A DNA stretch of 64,000 bases. Source: Oscillospiraceae bacterium. GTDB lineage: Bacteria; Bacillota; Clostridia; Oscillospirales; Oscillospiraceae. Shown piece after piece: positions 7,052-14,753 of the stretch (within the stretch, counting starts at the first letter, position 1; each line of letters begins with the position of its first letter). Position numbers and translations under genes: made by a program. Below the pieces are notes generated by a model. That model saw only the letters and a list, made by a program, of their open reading frames with translations. It made no database searches and was not told where the DNA came from. The stretch spans positions 1 through 64,000 of the forward strand of contig JAFXXH010000058.1 of assembly GCA_017542425.1 (NCBI GenBank), read 5' to 3'.

Positions 7052-8938
7052 TCAGTCCCAGAGAGAAACGAGCAGGTCGGTGTAGGCCGTGGGGTCCTCC
7101 ACCGGCAGTCCGGCGATGAGCAGGGCCTGGTTGTAGAGGATCTCCGCGTACTTCTTCGCCTTCTCCGGCTCGGCGATGCGGGCGGCTTCCAGGCGGAGGA
7201 AGGCCGGGTGGGCGGTGTTCACCTCCAGGATGCGCTGGGCTTTCATGCCCATGTCCGGCTGCACGGCGTTGAAGTATTTCTCCATCTCAAAGCTGAGGCC
7301 CTGACCGCTGCTGAGGCAGACCGGGTGGGTCTTCAGGCGGGCGGAGGCCTTGACCTCGTTCACCCGCTGGCCCAGGCAGTCCTTGAGGAACCGGAAGGCC
7401 TCCTGGTGGGCCTCGGCCTCCTCCGGCTTGGCCTCGTCCAGCTCCAGGTCTCCGTCCAGGGCGGAGCGGAAGGGCTTGTCCTTGTAGTCCCGGAACATCT
7501 CGGCCAGGAAGTCGTCCACGCTGTCGGTGAAGTAGAGGATCTCCATCTTCCGCTCCCGCAGCAGCTCGGTCTGGGGCATGTGGTCAATGGCCTCCAGCTT
7601 GTCCCCGGTGGCGTAATAAATATACTTCTGCTCCGGCTGCATCCGGGCCACATACTCCGCCAGGGTCACCGGTTTCTGCTCGGTGGAGGAGTAGAACAGC
7701 AGCAGATCCTGCAGGGCTTCCTTCTTCGCGCCGTAGCGGTCCAGGGCCGCCACCTTGAGCTGGATGCCGAAGTTTTTCCAGAACTTCTCATACTCGTCCC
7801 GCTGGTCCCGGAGCATCCGCTCCAGCTCGGCCTTGATCTTCTTCTCCAGGTTGGTGGAGATGATCTTGAGCTGCCGGTCGTGCTGGAGCAGCTCGCGGGA
7901 GATGTTCAGGTTCAGGTCCGGGCTCTCCACTACGCCGCGCACGAAGTTGAACTGGTCGGGCAGCAGGTCGGCGCATTTGTCCATGATCATCACCCCGGCG
8001 CTGTACAGCTCCAGGCCGGGCTGGAAGTCCTCGGTGCCCCACTTGCCGGGCCGGGCGGAAGGGATGAACAGCAGGGCCTTGTAGGTGACGGCCCCCTCGA
8101 CGGAGACGGTGATGACGCTCTGGGGCGGGGTGTACTCCCCGAAGTTGGTCTCATAGAACTCGTCGTACTCCTCTTTCGTGACCTCGCTTTTTCGCCGCTG
8201 CCACAGGGGGACCATGCTGTTCATGGTCTCGATCTCCTGTACGTCCTGATACTCCGGCTTGTCATCGGGGCTGCCCTCCACCCGGCGGGAGCGGGTGACC
8301 TCCATGCGGATGGGGAAGCGGATGTAGTCGCTGTACTTCCGCACCAGGCCCCGCAGCTCAAACTCCCGCAGATAGCGGCCATACTCGTCCGGCTCCTCCT
8401 CGCTGTCGGGCTTGATGTGCAAAATCACGTCCGTGCCCACGCTTGCGCGCTCCGCCGGCTCCACGGTGTAGCCGTCCACGCCGTCGCTGTCCCAGCGGTA
8501 AGCCTGCTCCGCGCCGTATTTGCGGCTGACCACCGTGATGTGGTCGCTGACCATAAAGGCGCTGTAAAAGCCCACGCCGAACTGGCCGATCACGTCCGTG
8601 TCGCCCTTGCCCTCCTCCAGCTGCTGGCGGAAGCGCAGCGTGCCGCTGTCGGCAATGACGCCCAGGTTGTGCTCCAGCTCCGATGCGTCCATGCCGATGC
8701 CGTTGTCGCTGACCGTCAGGGTCCGGGCCTCCTTGTCCACCGCCAGCCGGATCTCAAAGTCCTCCCGGCTCAGCCCCACGTTCTCGTCCGTCAGGCTGAG
8801 ATAGGAGAGCTTGTCGATGGCGTCGGATGCGTTGGAGATCAGCTCCCGGAGGAAGATCTCCTTGTGCGTGTAGATGGAGTGGATCATCAGATCCAGCAGC
8901 CGCTGACTCTCCGCCTGAAACTGCTTCTTTTCACTCAT
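7052..8938 (-). CDS. htpG: Molecular chaperone HtpG (Hsp90)
   Basis: A 628-aa Hsp90 family protein, normal length. The N-terminal GHKL ATPase domain has the N-box RELISNASDAIDKL, DNGIGM, and the lid/glycine motif GQFGVGFYSAFMV. The middle domain contains RGVVESPDLNLNISRELLQ, typical of HtpG, with a C-terminal dimerisation domain. It uses ATP to remodel client proteins in the cytoplasm. I chose the start MSEKKQF at 8938, which aligns with other HtpG N-termini and has GGGAGG upstream; the frame stays open 39 codons further, but that extension does not look like Hsp90. Confidence 0.97.
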   Translation of the reverse strand: MSEKKQFQAESQRLLDLMIHSIYTHKEIFLRELISNASDAIDKLSYLSLTDENVGLSREDFEIRLAVDKEARTLTVSDNGIGMDASELEHNLGVIADSGTLRFRQQLEEGKGDTDVIGQFGVGFYSAFMVSDHITVVSRKYGAEQAYRWDSDGVDGYTVEPAERASVGTDVILHIKPDSEEEPDEYGRYLREFELRGLVRKYSDYIRFPIRMEVTRSRRVEGSPDDKPEYQDVQEIETMNSMVPLWQRRKSEVTKEEYDEFYETNFGEYTPPQSVITVSVEGAVTYKALLFIPSARPGKWGTEDFQPGLELYSAGVMIMDKCADLLPDQFNFVRGVVESPDLNLNISRELLQHDRQLKIISTNLEKKIKAELERMLRDQRDEYEKFWKNFGIQLKVAALDRYGAKKEALQDLLLFYSSTEQKPVTLAEYVARMQPEQKYIYYATGDKLEAIDHMPQTELLRERKMEILYFTDSVDDFLAEMFRDYKDKPFRSALDGDLELDEAKPEEAEAHQEAFRFLKDCLGQRVNEVKASARLKTHPVCLSSGQGLSFEMEKYFNAVQPDMGMKAQRILEVNTAHPAFLRLEAARIAEPEKAKKYAEILYNQALLIAGLPVEDPTAYTDLLVSLWD

Positions 8939-9024
8939 ATCCTTCGTGCCTCCCTTGGCAATGTTTTCATTCCTGCGTATTATAGCATTTTGCCAGAAAA
9001 ACGCAAGAGCCGGAGAATGCGTCC

Positions 9025-9255
9025 ATGGGGACGGCGCATGCGAAGAAAAGGACAAATGTCCTCAGAGTATGGACATCCATCCTTTTCTTTGTGCCTTTCG
9101 TGTGCGGCTCTGCGGCATGGATGTTCTTTTTACTCACGATGGGGGCCAAATTCATGGACGACGAAAACTTTCTCTCCCACCGGGGGATGGTGGAGCGGAA
9201 CCACACGGACCGCAAGCAGCCCGTGTGGATGGTGGCGAAGGCCGCGGAGGGCTGA
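9025..9255 (+). CDS. Small membrane protein, hypothetical
   Basis: A 76-aa frame with a basic N-terminus, a hydrophobic segment of about 25 residues (SILFFVPFVCGSAAWMFFLL) and a charged C-terminal tail (MDDENFLSHRG...). Support is indirect: the amino-acid pattern is protein-like, an excellent plus-strand terminator follows 24 nt after the stop, and no other plus-strand gene would need it. A weak CGGAGA lies about 10 nt before the ATG. No family recognised. Confidence 0.45.
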   Translation: MGTAHAKKRTNVLRVWTSILFFVPFVCGSAAWMFFLLTMGAKFMDDENFLSHRGMVERNHTDRKQPVWMVAKAAEG

Positions 9256-9279
9256 AGCTGCGCACACGTCAAAAAGAGT

Positions 9280-9314
9280 CCGCCGGAGGATAAACAATCC
9301 TCCGGCGGTTTTTT
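9280..9314 (+). terminator. Rho-independent terminator (possibly bidirectional)
   Basis: CCGCCGGAGGA (9280-9290) and TCCTCCGGCGG (9298-9308) form a perfect 11-bp stem with a 7-nt loop, followed by TTTTTT (9309-9314). The minus-strand side is followed by ACTCTTTTT, so it may also end the 12.6-9.4 kb unit. Confidence 0.9.
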
Positions 9315-9370
9315 CCGTATTCTGCGGCGGCGGTGCGGGTTTTGCGCCAGGGCCAGAACCGCGGGAACGG

Positions 9371-10036
9371 TCACGCTCCCCGTTTCGCGCCGTCGCGTTC
9401 CGCGATCCTCCGCTCGCTCAGCGTGATTCGGGAAATGACGAACGCCCAAAAGACCGCCCGCTCCGCGTCGTCTGCGAGCCCGTTCGCCAGTTCGATCAAC
9501 AGGGACGTGCGCTGGGTCTTTTGCCGAAAGCGGACGACCAGCAAAAACTGGGCCTTTTTCAGGACAGGCAGGATCTTTTCAAAAATCACCTGAAATTCCG
9601 CATCGTCCATTTCCAGGCCCATGCTGTCGCGGTGGAAATACGGAATGCGCAGATCCATCCAGAGCCGCATCAGGAAAGCGATCTGGTGTGCCTCGTCTGA
9701 AAACAGCAGGCTGTCACAGAGCTTTTCCCAAAGCGTATGATAGAAGTCCGCTTCCTGCGGATTCTTGGGGAGCAGGTTTCCCAGCACCTTGTCCGCGATG
9801 GCGTCCGCCTCCGTGAAACAATCCTCATCCGGCTGAGGCAGATTGCCGTCCCCGGAATCCGCCAAGATGGAAAGGTCGATCTCCTGAAGAAAAACGCGGA
9901 AATACCGTTCCTGTTCCGATTCCGGCTTCTGCTGCATCAGCTTCCAGACCTCCTGGCAAAACTCCCAGGGGCTGCGCTTGTGCTGCTCTGCCGTGCCGCG
10001 CAGGGCTTCTAAAATCATTTCATCGGTTTCGCTCAT
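9371..10036 (-). CDS. Uncharacterised protein, third gene of the nitrilase/coiled-coil unit
   Basis: A 221-aa soluble, mostly helical protein rich in Glu, Gln and Leu, with no signal peptide or membrane segment and no motif I recognise. It has a good SD (TTAGGAGT) and follows the coiled-coil gene by only 33 nt, so the two are probably co-transcribed. A terminator lies about 60 nt after its stop. Possible roles (partner or inhibitor of the upstream proteins) are speculation. Confidence 0.7.
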   Translation of the reverse strand: MSETDEMILEALRGTAEQHKRSPWEFCQEVWKLMQQKPESEQERYFRVFLQEIDLSILADSGDGNLPQPDEDCFTEADAIADKVLGNLLPKNPQEADFYHTLWEKLCDSLLFSDEAHQIAFLMRLWMDLRIPYFHRDSMGLEMDDAEFQVIFEKILPVLKKAQFLLVVRFRQKTQRTSLLIELANGLADDAERAVFWAFVISRITLSERRIAERDGAKRGA

Positions 10037-10069
10037 ATCAAAATACTCCTAAAATATAATAGATTCATA

Positions 10070-10957
10070 TTATGCAACATGGGAGGAGAGGAGATTAGAA
10101 AAACCAGAATATTTTTGCCGAACGTATTGCTTTCCTCTCAGGAGGTCACCCAGGAGGTCATTTTGAATCCCTTTCTGGCTTAAACCAGGTTTTTTCCCGA
10201 ACACTTGAGACGACCGGTCTGTCCGGCTCGGCTGCATTTGCTTTGCAAGCTCCTGTGCCCGTTTTTCGACGGCGGCGTCGAATTCGGCCCGCAGTTCCTC
10301 AAGCTGTGCCTCCTGCTGGCGAACCTGCTCCGCAAGCTCCTGTGCCCGCTTTTCGGCGGCGTCGAATTCGGCCCGCTGTGCCTCGCGCTGTGCCTCCTGC
10401 CGGCAAAAATGCCGTCCAAGGTCGGTCACCTCATAACAGGTGTTGCGTCCCGTGCGTCTCGATCTGGCCAGACCGGTCTGGAGGATCTTCTTCATGAGAT
10501 TGCTCAGGGCGCTGGGGGAGCTGTCCACCGCCTCCGCCAGGTCCCCGTGCCGCATTTCCCCATGCCGGTTCAGGCATTCCAGAATCTGGATCACCCGCTC
10601 GCTGGGCCGGGGGGTGGGTTCCTGCGCGGCCTGTGTCTGCGATGCGCCGTCCTCCAGCTGCGCCACCGTCTCCTGGGCGATGCGCAGACTCTCCTCCCGG
10701 TAATACAGCTTTTCCATCGCGTCCAGAAAGCCGTCCCGCCGCCCCACATGGTAGGCCGTGGAGAACAGCAGCGTGGGATTGCCGTCCTTGATGCGCTCGC
10801 TCTGCTGAAATTCGAGGTGGAGCGCTTGCTCAAAATCAGACGGCGCTGTCTCAAGCTTGGCTTTCCACAGCGCGTCGATGCGCTCCGTGACGTAATCCAT
10901 CACCGTGCCGGATTCGCCGTTCCGGACGGCCAGTGCAAACTCCCTGTAAGTGTTCAT
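10070..10957 (-). CDS. Winged-helix/coiled-coil protein, unknown function
   Basis: A 295-aa protein. Residues about 1-95 form a helical N-terminal domain. Residues about 118-180 look like a MarR-type winged helix (RVIQILECLNRHGEMRHGDL, then SPSALSNLMKKILQTGLARS as recognition helix, then a Tyr/Gly wing). Residues about 180-240 form a charged coiled coil built of two near-identical 28-29-aa units (EFDAAEKRAQELAEQ and EFDAAVEKRAQELAKQ). A basic tail follows. It might be a DNA-binding regulator or scaffold. The ATG follows TTGGAGTT. It sits 135 nt after the nitrilase-fold gene and 33 nt before the 221-aa gene. Confidence 0.7.
   Translation of the reverse strand: MNTYREFALAVRNGESGTVMDYVTERIDALWKAKLETAPSDFEQALHLEFQQSERIKDGNPTLLFSTAYHVGRRDGFLDAMEKLYYREESLRIAQETVAQLEDGASQTQAAQEPTPRPSERVIQILECLNRHGEMRHGDLAEAVDSSPSALSNLMKKILQTGLARSRRTGRNTCYEVTDLGRHFCRQEAQREAQRAEFDAAEKRAQELAEQVRQQEAQLEELRAEFDAAVEKRAQELAKQMQPSRTDRSSQVFGKKPGLSQKGIQNDLLGDLLRGKQYVRQKYSGFSNLLSSHVA
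10245..10404 (-). repeat. Two-copy coding repeat (about 87 nt period)
   Basis: Copies starting at 10245 and 10332 share GCAAGCTCCTGTGCCCG and TCGAATTCGGCCCGC; one copy has an extra codon. They encode the duplicated coiled-coil unit of the winged-helix protein, so this is an intragenic duplication rather than an array. Confidence 0.8.
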
Positions 10958-11092
10958 AAAAATAACTCCAAATGATTGAAAAGGCTGTCGCTTGCTGTCA
11001 CAGCGGGAACGGGACGCCGCAGGCCCAGCCGTGCAGCATCCGCGGCGTCTCGCCCCGGTATGGGATTCGGTATGGAAACGGGTTTGTCAGGG

Positions 11093-12637
11093 TCAGTGAT
11101 AGATGTGACGGTAGGGTTCCACGGAGCCGGACAGTTCGGAGCCGTCCCATTTCAGATCAATGAGAAACAGACAGACGCCATCTGGACCGCACTTCCCGTT
11201 GCACTGCGGCTGAAAGTATGTTATCCGCTCTTCACTAAGCAGGGGACTTGCGACGAAGCCGACATAATTTGCCGGGCGTCCATCGCTGTATGCAGCGCCA
11301 CAGGCGTTGCACCATACGGTATAGCAGCCGAATTCCTGCGTGCTGCCCCGCTGCAGAAACTGCGTCTTGCCAGGGGAGTAAGAGGGACAGAGCAGAAACG
11401 TAGCCCACAAGGTTTTCCGCATCAGATTCACATAGTCCGTCTCTTCAATGATATCGCGGCAGATGGGGAAAGCAAAGCGTCCCAGACCGGGAATATGTAC
11501 CATGTGGATAACATGGTCCTGGCCCTGCAGGTCCTCCCGGTACCAAAGTTCATCTTCCTTTCTCTGACAGGGGAAAGGAAACTGCTTCTGCTGGACGCAC
11601 TGGACGCGTTCCGGGCTGCTTCGGACGTACAGATCGTTGGTATGATCATGCCACCAGGTGGGCAGCAGAATCAGGCGGGGCAGCTTCTCTCCCAATGATT
11701 TTGCTGCCCTTGCAAGAACATTCGCCTCAGGAAGCGGATCTTCCAGTGCATCCGTAGCGGTGACGGTTTCTTTGCATCCATACATTTCGGGGAAGATGAC
11801 GATATCCGCACCTTCGTTCCCCGCGGCCTCAATGTCCTTCAGGATCCGCCGGGCCAGCTGGTTGGTGCTGTCGCGGAACTGCACGGAAAAGCGCCGGTCC
11901 GGGTCGGCGGGAGTACCCAGATCGTAAAATGAGCACTCGTTAGGTGCGAGCGGCTGATTTGTCAGGGGCGACACCGCAATGGTGACCTTTTGCTTTTTCT
12001 GGATTTGATTTTCTTCATCATTAGAACCGGGAACATTCAGGACGCTGTGGCGCGCCCGATAGCTGCATTCGCCGATCTGGAGGTCGCCGGATTCATAATA
12101 ATAGATGTTGCGGAGTTCCTCTCCGATGCCGGGCCGCCTGGCGCCGACAAAGTTCAACGCATTCTTTTGCTCCGGCTCACCGCTACTCGGCGGGCTGTAA
12201 ATGCTCTGGATTTTGGGAAGAATGAAGATCCTGGTATCGCCCACGTTGCTGTTCAGGGACGTAAACTCTTTCGTACCGCCATTTGTGAGCTGTGTGTAAA
12301 AACTGGATTTGAGCAAGTCTGTTGTGCCGATCCGACGCTCCAACTCGAGAAGGACTTCCAGCAAATAATAGAAACGAACCTGCTCTGTCTTGCCAGTCGG
12401 CCAGGCTCGAAGCGCTCGCATCGTTTCCGGCGATATGCCGTTTGAAAGGAGCTTCTTGCCGTCCTGCTGCAGATCAGGGTGGTTGGAGATGAACTCCTTC
12501 GCCGCTTTCTCCACGTTGTCAGGACGGCGGCTGTTTCGTTTCCCCTCGTCATCGAACACTTCGCGGTTCAGACATTGTAATTGGAAAATCATTTCTGCTA
12601 TGTCGTTAAACACGTTTGACGTTCCGGTTGTCGCCAT
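11093..12637 (-). CDS. Carbon-nitrogen hydrolase (nitrilase fold) with novel N-terminal domain
   Basis: A 514-aa protein. The C-terminal half has the nitrilase superfamily Glu-Lys-Cys triad in order and at normal spacing: Glu about 283 (IVIFPEMYG), Lys about 350 (QKQFPF), Cys about 392 (FAFPICRDI). The family hydrolyses amides or nitriles. The first 240 residues are not a family I recognise and do not contain reverse-transcriptase motifs. The start at 12637 has GGGGG seven nt upstream; another ATG six nt earlier is too close to that SD. A consensus-like promoter lies directly upstream. It leads a unit with the winged-helix/coiled-coil gene and a 221-aa gene. Substrate unknown. Confidence 0.8.
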   Translation of the reverse strand: MATTGTSNVFNDIAEMIFQLQCLNREVFDDEGKRNSRRPDNVEKAAKEFISNHPDLQQDGKKLLSNGISPETMRALRAWPTGKTEQVRFYYLLEVLLELERRIGTTDLLKSSFYTQLTNGGTKEFTSLNSNVGDTRIFILPKIQSIYSPPSSGEPEQKNALNFVGARRPGIGEELRNIYYYESGDLQIGECSYRARHSVLNVPGSNDEENQIQKKQKVTIAVSPLTNQPLAPNECSFYDLGTPADPDRRFSVQFRDSTNQLARRILKDIEAAGNEGADIVIFPEMYGCKETVTATDALEDPLPEANVLARAAKSLGEKLPRLILLPTWWHDHTNDLYVRSSPERVQCVQQKQFPFPCQRKEDELWYREDLQGQDHVIHMVHIPGLGRFAFPICRDIIEETDYVNLMRKTLWATFLLCPSYSPGKTQFLQRGSTQEFGCYTVWCNACGAAYSDGRPANYVGFVASPLLSEERITYFQPQCNGKCGPDGVCLFLIDLKWDGSELSGSVEPYRHIYH

Positions 12638-12660
12638 AGTCATTCCCCCTTTCCCTTCGA

Positions 12661-12689
12661 ATTATATCAGCTGCGCCGCCGCCCGTCAA
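12661..12689 (-). promoter_or_regulatory. Promoter of the nitrilase/coiled-coil unit
   Basis: Minus strand TTGACG (12684-12689), exact 17-nt spacer, perfect TATAAT (12661-12666). The expected 5' leader is under 20 nt, leaving little room for leader control. Confidence 0.75.
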
Positions 12690-12807
12690 GCAAATTCTTC
12701 ACTTTTTGTTCATTTCGTGAAGCGTCGTGAACAATTCGCCCACGGGAACGCCCCGTGCGCCCCAAACGAGCGGCTGGGGACGCCGCCGGCGCGGCACCCC
12801 CAGCCAT

Positions 12808-13767
12808 TCACCCAAAATACTTCTTCACAAACCCGATCTCCTCCACCCGGAACGCCCGCCCGCGCAGGTAGTTCAGCGCCCCGGCGTCGGTGGGGAAGTC
12901 GAAGCGCAGATAATAGGAGTAGAGCGCCTGGCCGTCGGTCTCGTCGTAGCGGCGGTTTTGGCGCTCGCTGCCGTATTTCCCGTCCCCCAGCAGGGGCCAG
13001 CCCGCGTGGGCCATCTGGGCGCGGATCTGGTGGGTCCGCCCGGTCAGCAGCGTACACTCCACCAGGCTCAGCCCGCCCCGGCTTTGCAGCACCCGGTAGT
13101 CTGTGACGGCCGTGCGCGCTCCCGGTTCCGGGCGCTCTTTGACATAGACCTGGTTGCGTTTCGCGTCCTTGAAGAGATAGCCCTCCAGCCGCCCCGCCGG
13201 GGGCTGGGGCCGCCCGTGTACCACGCAGAGATAGCGCTTTTCGATCTCCCGGTCCCGGATCTTTTCGTTCAGGATGCGCAGGGCCTCGGCGTTTTTCGCG
13301 GCGATGACGATGCCGCCGGTGTTGCGGTCGATGCGGTTGCACAGGGCCGGAGCGAAGGCGTGTTCCTCCCTTGGCCGCCATGCTCCCTTCTGGTAGGCGT
13401 AGGCCTGGATGTGGGCGATCAGGGTGTTGTAGTCCCACTTGCCCGCGCTGTGGCAGAGCACGCCGGGCTTTTTGTCCGCCAGCAGGATGTTTTCATCTTC
13501 ATATACAATGTCCAGCTTTGGCGCGGCGATCTTCAGGTAGCTGTTCTCCTCCCGGGGGGCTTCAAAAAACTCGTCGTTGATGTACAGCTGCACCAGATCC
13601 CCGGCGTTCAGCCGCAGGTCCCGTTTGGCCCCGCGCCCGTTGACCTTGATGCGCTTGAGGCGGATGTACTTTTGCAGCAGCGACTCCGGCAGCAGCGGCA
13701 CGGCCTTTCCCACAAAGCGGTCCAGCCGCTGGAGCGCGTCGTTGGCCCCGATGCGCAGTTCCTTCAT
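12808..13767 (-). CDS. RluA-family 23S rRNA/tRNA pseudouridine synthase
   Basis: A 319-aa protein with an N-terminal S4 RNA-binding domain (RLDRFVGKAVPLLPESLLQK, VNGRGAKRDLRLNAGD) and an RluA catalytic domain. The catalytic Asp is in NRIDRNTGGIVIAAK, and GRTHQIRAQMAHAGWPLLGD is the conserved downstream motif. It isomerises uridine in RNA. I chose the start at 13767 (MKELRIG) with GGGAGG upstream. The gene faces away from the yceD-rpmF promoter. A GC-rich hairpin (12772-12779 with 12798-12805) lies beyond the stop, without a U-tract. Which RNA position is modified cannot be told. Confidence 0.92.
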   Translation of the reverse strand: MKELRIGANDALQRLDRFVGKAVPLLPESLLQKYIRLKRIKVNGRGAKRDLRLNAGDLVQLYINDEFFEAPREENSYLKIAAPKLDIVYEDENILLADKKPGVLCHSAGKWDYNTLIAHIQAYAYQKGAWRPREEHAFAPALCNRIDRNTGGIVIAAKNAEALRILNEKIRDREIEKRYLCVVHGRPQPPAGRLEGYLFKDAKRNQVYVKERPEPGARTAVTDYRVLQSRGGLSLVECTLLTGRTHQIRAQMAHAGWPLLGDGKYGSERQNRRYDETDGQALYSYYLRFDFPTDAGALNYLRGRAFRVEEIGFVKKYFG

Positions 13768-13859
13768 GTCCGCGCCTCCCTCCCTTGGTGTTCCCTCCAT
13801 GATAGGAGAAACGCGCCGGAAAGTCAACGGGGGCAGGGGGCGGGACGAAAAAATAATGG

Positions 13860-13888
13860 TTGACAAGCGCGGCCTCGTCCCCTATAAT
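13860..13888 (+). promoter_or_regulatory. Consensus promoter of yceD-rpmF
   Basis: Perfect TTGACA (13860-13865), 17-nt spacer, perfect TATAAT (13883-13888), matching the high expression expected for a ribosomal protein operon. Confidence 0.85.
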
Positions 13889-13946
13889 ATCAAAGCGACT
13901 AATTGACAGCCGTGTATTTTGTGCGGACTTTTTCAAGAGGTAAGCT

Positions 13947-14441
13947 ATGTGGCTGGATTTGAGCAGGATCATTGAGACTCCCGGCGCGTCGGTTCCCTTT
14001 GAGACGGAGCTGGACGCGGCGCTGCTGGCGTCGGACGCCATCGAGTCCTTCCCCGTGCCCCCCACAGCCCGGGGCCAGGTGGTCAACACCGCCGGACTGC
14101 TGGACCTCCACGCGACGATCCGGGGCCGGATGCGCTGCCGCTGCGACCGCTGCGGGACGGAGTTTGAACGGGAGCTGGAGCAGATTGTGGACCAGGCCCT
14201 GGCCGCCGACCTCCCGGAGGAAACGGACAGCGATGTGTTCCCGGTGACAGACAACGGCATCGACGTTTCCGAGCTGCTGGAGTCCTGCTTCCTCCTGGAG
14301 CGCGAGCTGAAAATCCTCTGCCGCCCGGACTGCCGGGGCCTATGCCCCCGCTGCGGCAAAAATTTGAACGACGGCCCCTGCGGCTGTCAGCCCAAGCGCG
14401 ATCCAAGATTTGCTGTTCTGGAACAGCTTTTGGATAGATAA
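13947..14441 (+). CDS. yceD: YceD family protein (DUF177), 23S rRNA accumulation
   Basis: A 164-aa protein of the DUF177/YceD family, linked to large-subunit rRNA accumulation and nearly always encoded just before rpmF, as here (57 nt gap). It contains RCDRCGTEFERELEQ and the C-terminal Cys pattern LCRPDCRGLCPRCGKNLN, likely a metal-binding knuckle. SD AGAGGT. It is driven by the consensus promoter at 13860. Confidence 0.93.
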   Translation: MWLDLSRIIETPGASVPFETELDAALLASDAIESFPVPPTARGQVVNTAGLLDLHATIRGRMRCRCDRCGTEFERELEQIVDQALAADLPEETDSDVFPVTDNGIDVSELLESCFLLERELKILCRPDCRGLCPRCGKNLNDGPCGCQPKRDPRFAVLEQLLDR

Positions 14442-14498
14442 ATGAAGATTTCACAGAATGCTGTTCTCGTTCAGCAGGGAAGTAGGAGGTAAATCAAG

Positions 14499-14687
14499 AT
14501 GGCAGTTCCCAAGAGAAAAGTTTCCAAAGCGAGACGTGACAAGCGCAGAAGCAACGTGTGGAAGCTGGAGACGCCCAACATCGTCGCCTGCCCCAACTGC
14601 GGCGCCTATCATCTGCCCCACCGCGTTTGCAAGGCCTGCGGGATGTACAATGGCCGTCAGGTGCTGGCCGTTGACGCCGGGAAGTAA
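14499..14687 (+). CDS. rpmF: 50S ribosomal protein L32
   Basis: A 62-aa L32 with the invariant start MAVPKRKVSKARRDKRRSN and a zinc-binding C4 ribbon (CPNCGAYHLPHRVCKACG). Strong SD AGGAGGT. It ends just before a rho-independent terminator. It is of the zinc-retaining (C+) type. Confidence 0.98.
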   Translation: MAVPKRKVSKARRDKRRSNVWKLETPNIVACPNCGAYHLPHRVCKACGMYNGRQVLAVDAGK

Positions 14688-14696
14688 TCGAAACGG

Positions 14697-14727
14697 AAAA
14701 CCGGAGGCTGAAAGCGCCTCCGGTTTT
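14697..14727 (+). terminator. Terminator of yceD-rpmF
   Basis: AAAACCGGAGGC (14697-14708) pairs with GCCTCCGGTTTT (14716-14727), loop of 7 nt, followed by GTTTC. It lies ten bases after the rpmF stop and 27 nt before the next ATG, so the downstream genes need read-through or another promoter. Confidence 0.85.
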
Positions 14728-14753
14728 GTTTCAGCGCGAGGGGAGACCCGCCC

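Noticed and set aside
7208..9700. An 830-codon plus-strand frame opposite htpG
   Set aside because: Composition is that of a GC-driven antisense frame, and HtpG on the other strand has all Hsp90 motifs.
10245..10404. Possible CRISPR-like or tandem repeat array
   Set aside because: Only two units, in frame within a coding region, differing by one codon and encoding a coiled coil. No unique spacers and no cas genes.
11093..12637. Anti-phage RT-nitrilase (DRT type 1-like) system
   Set aside because: The nitrilase half fits, but the N-terminal 240 residues lack reverse-transcriptase motifs such as YXDD, and no RT gene is adjacent.
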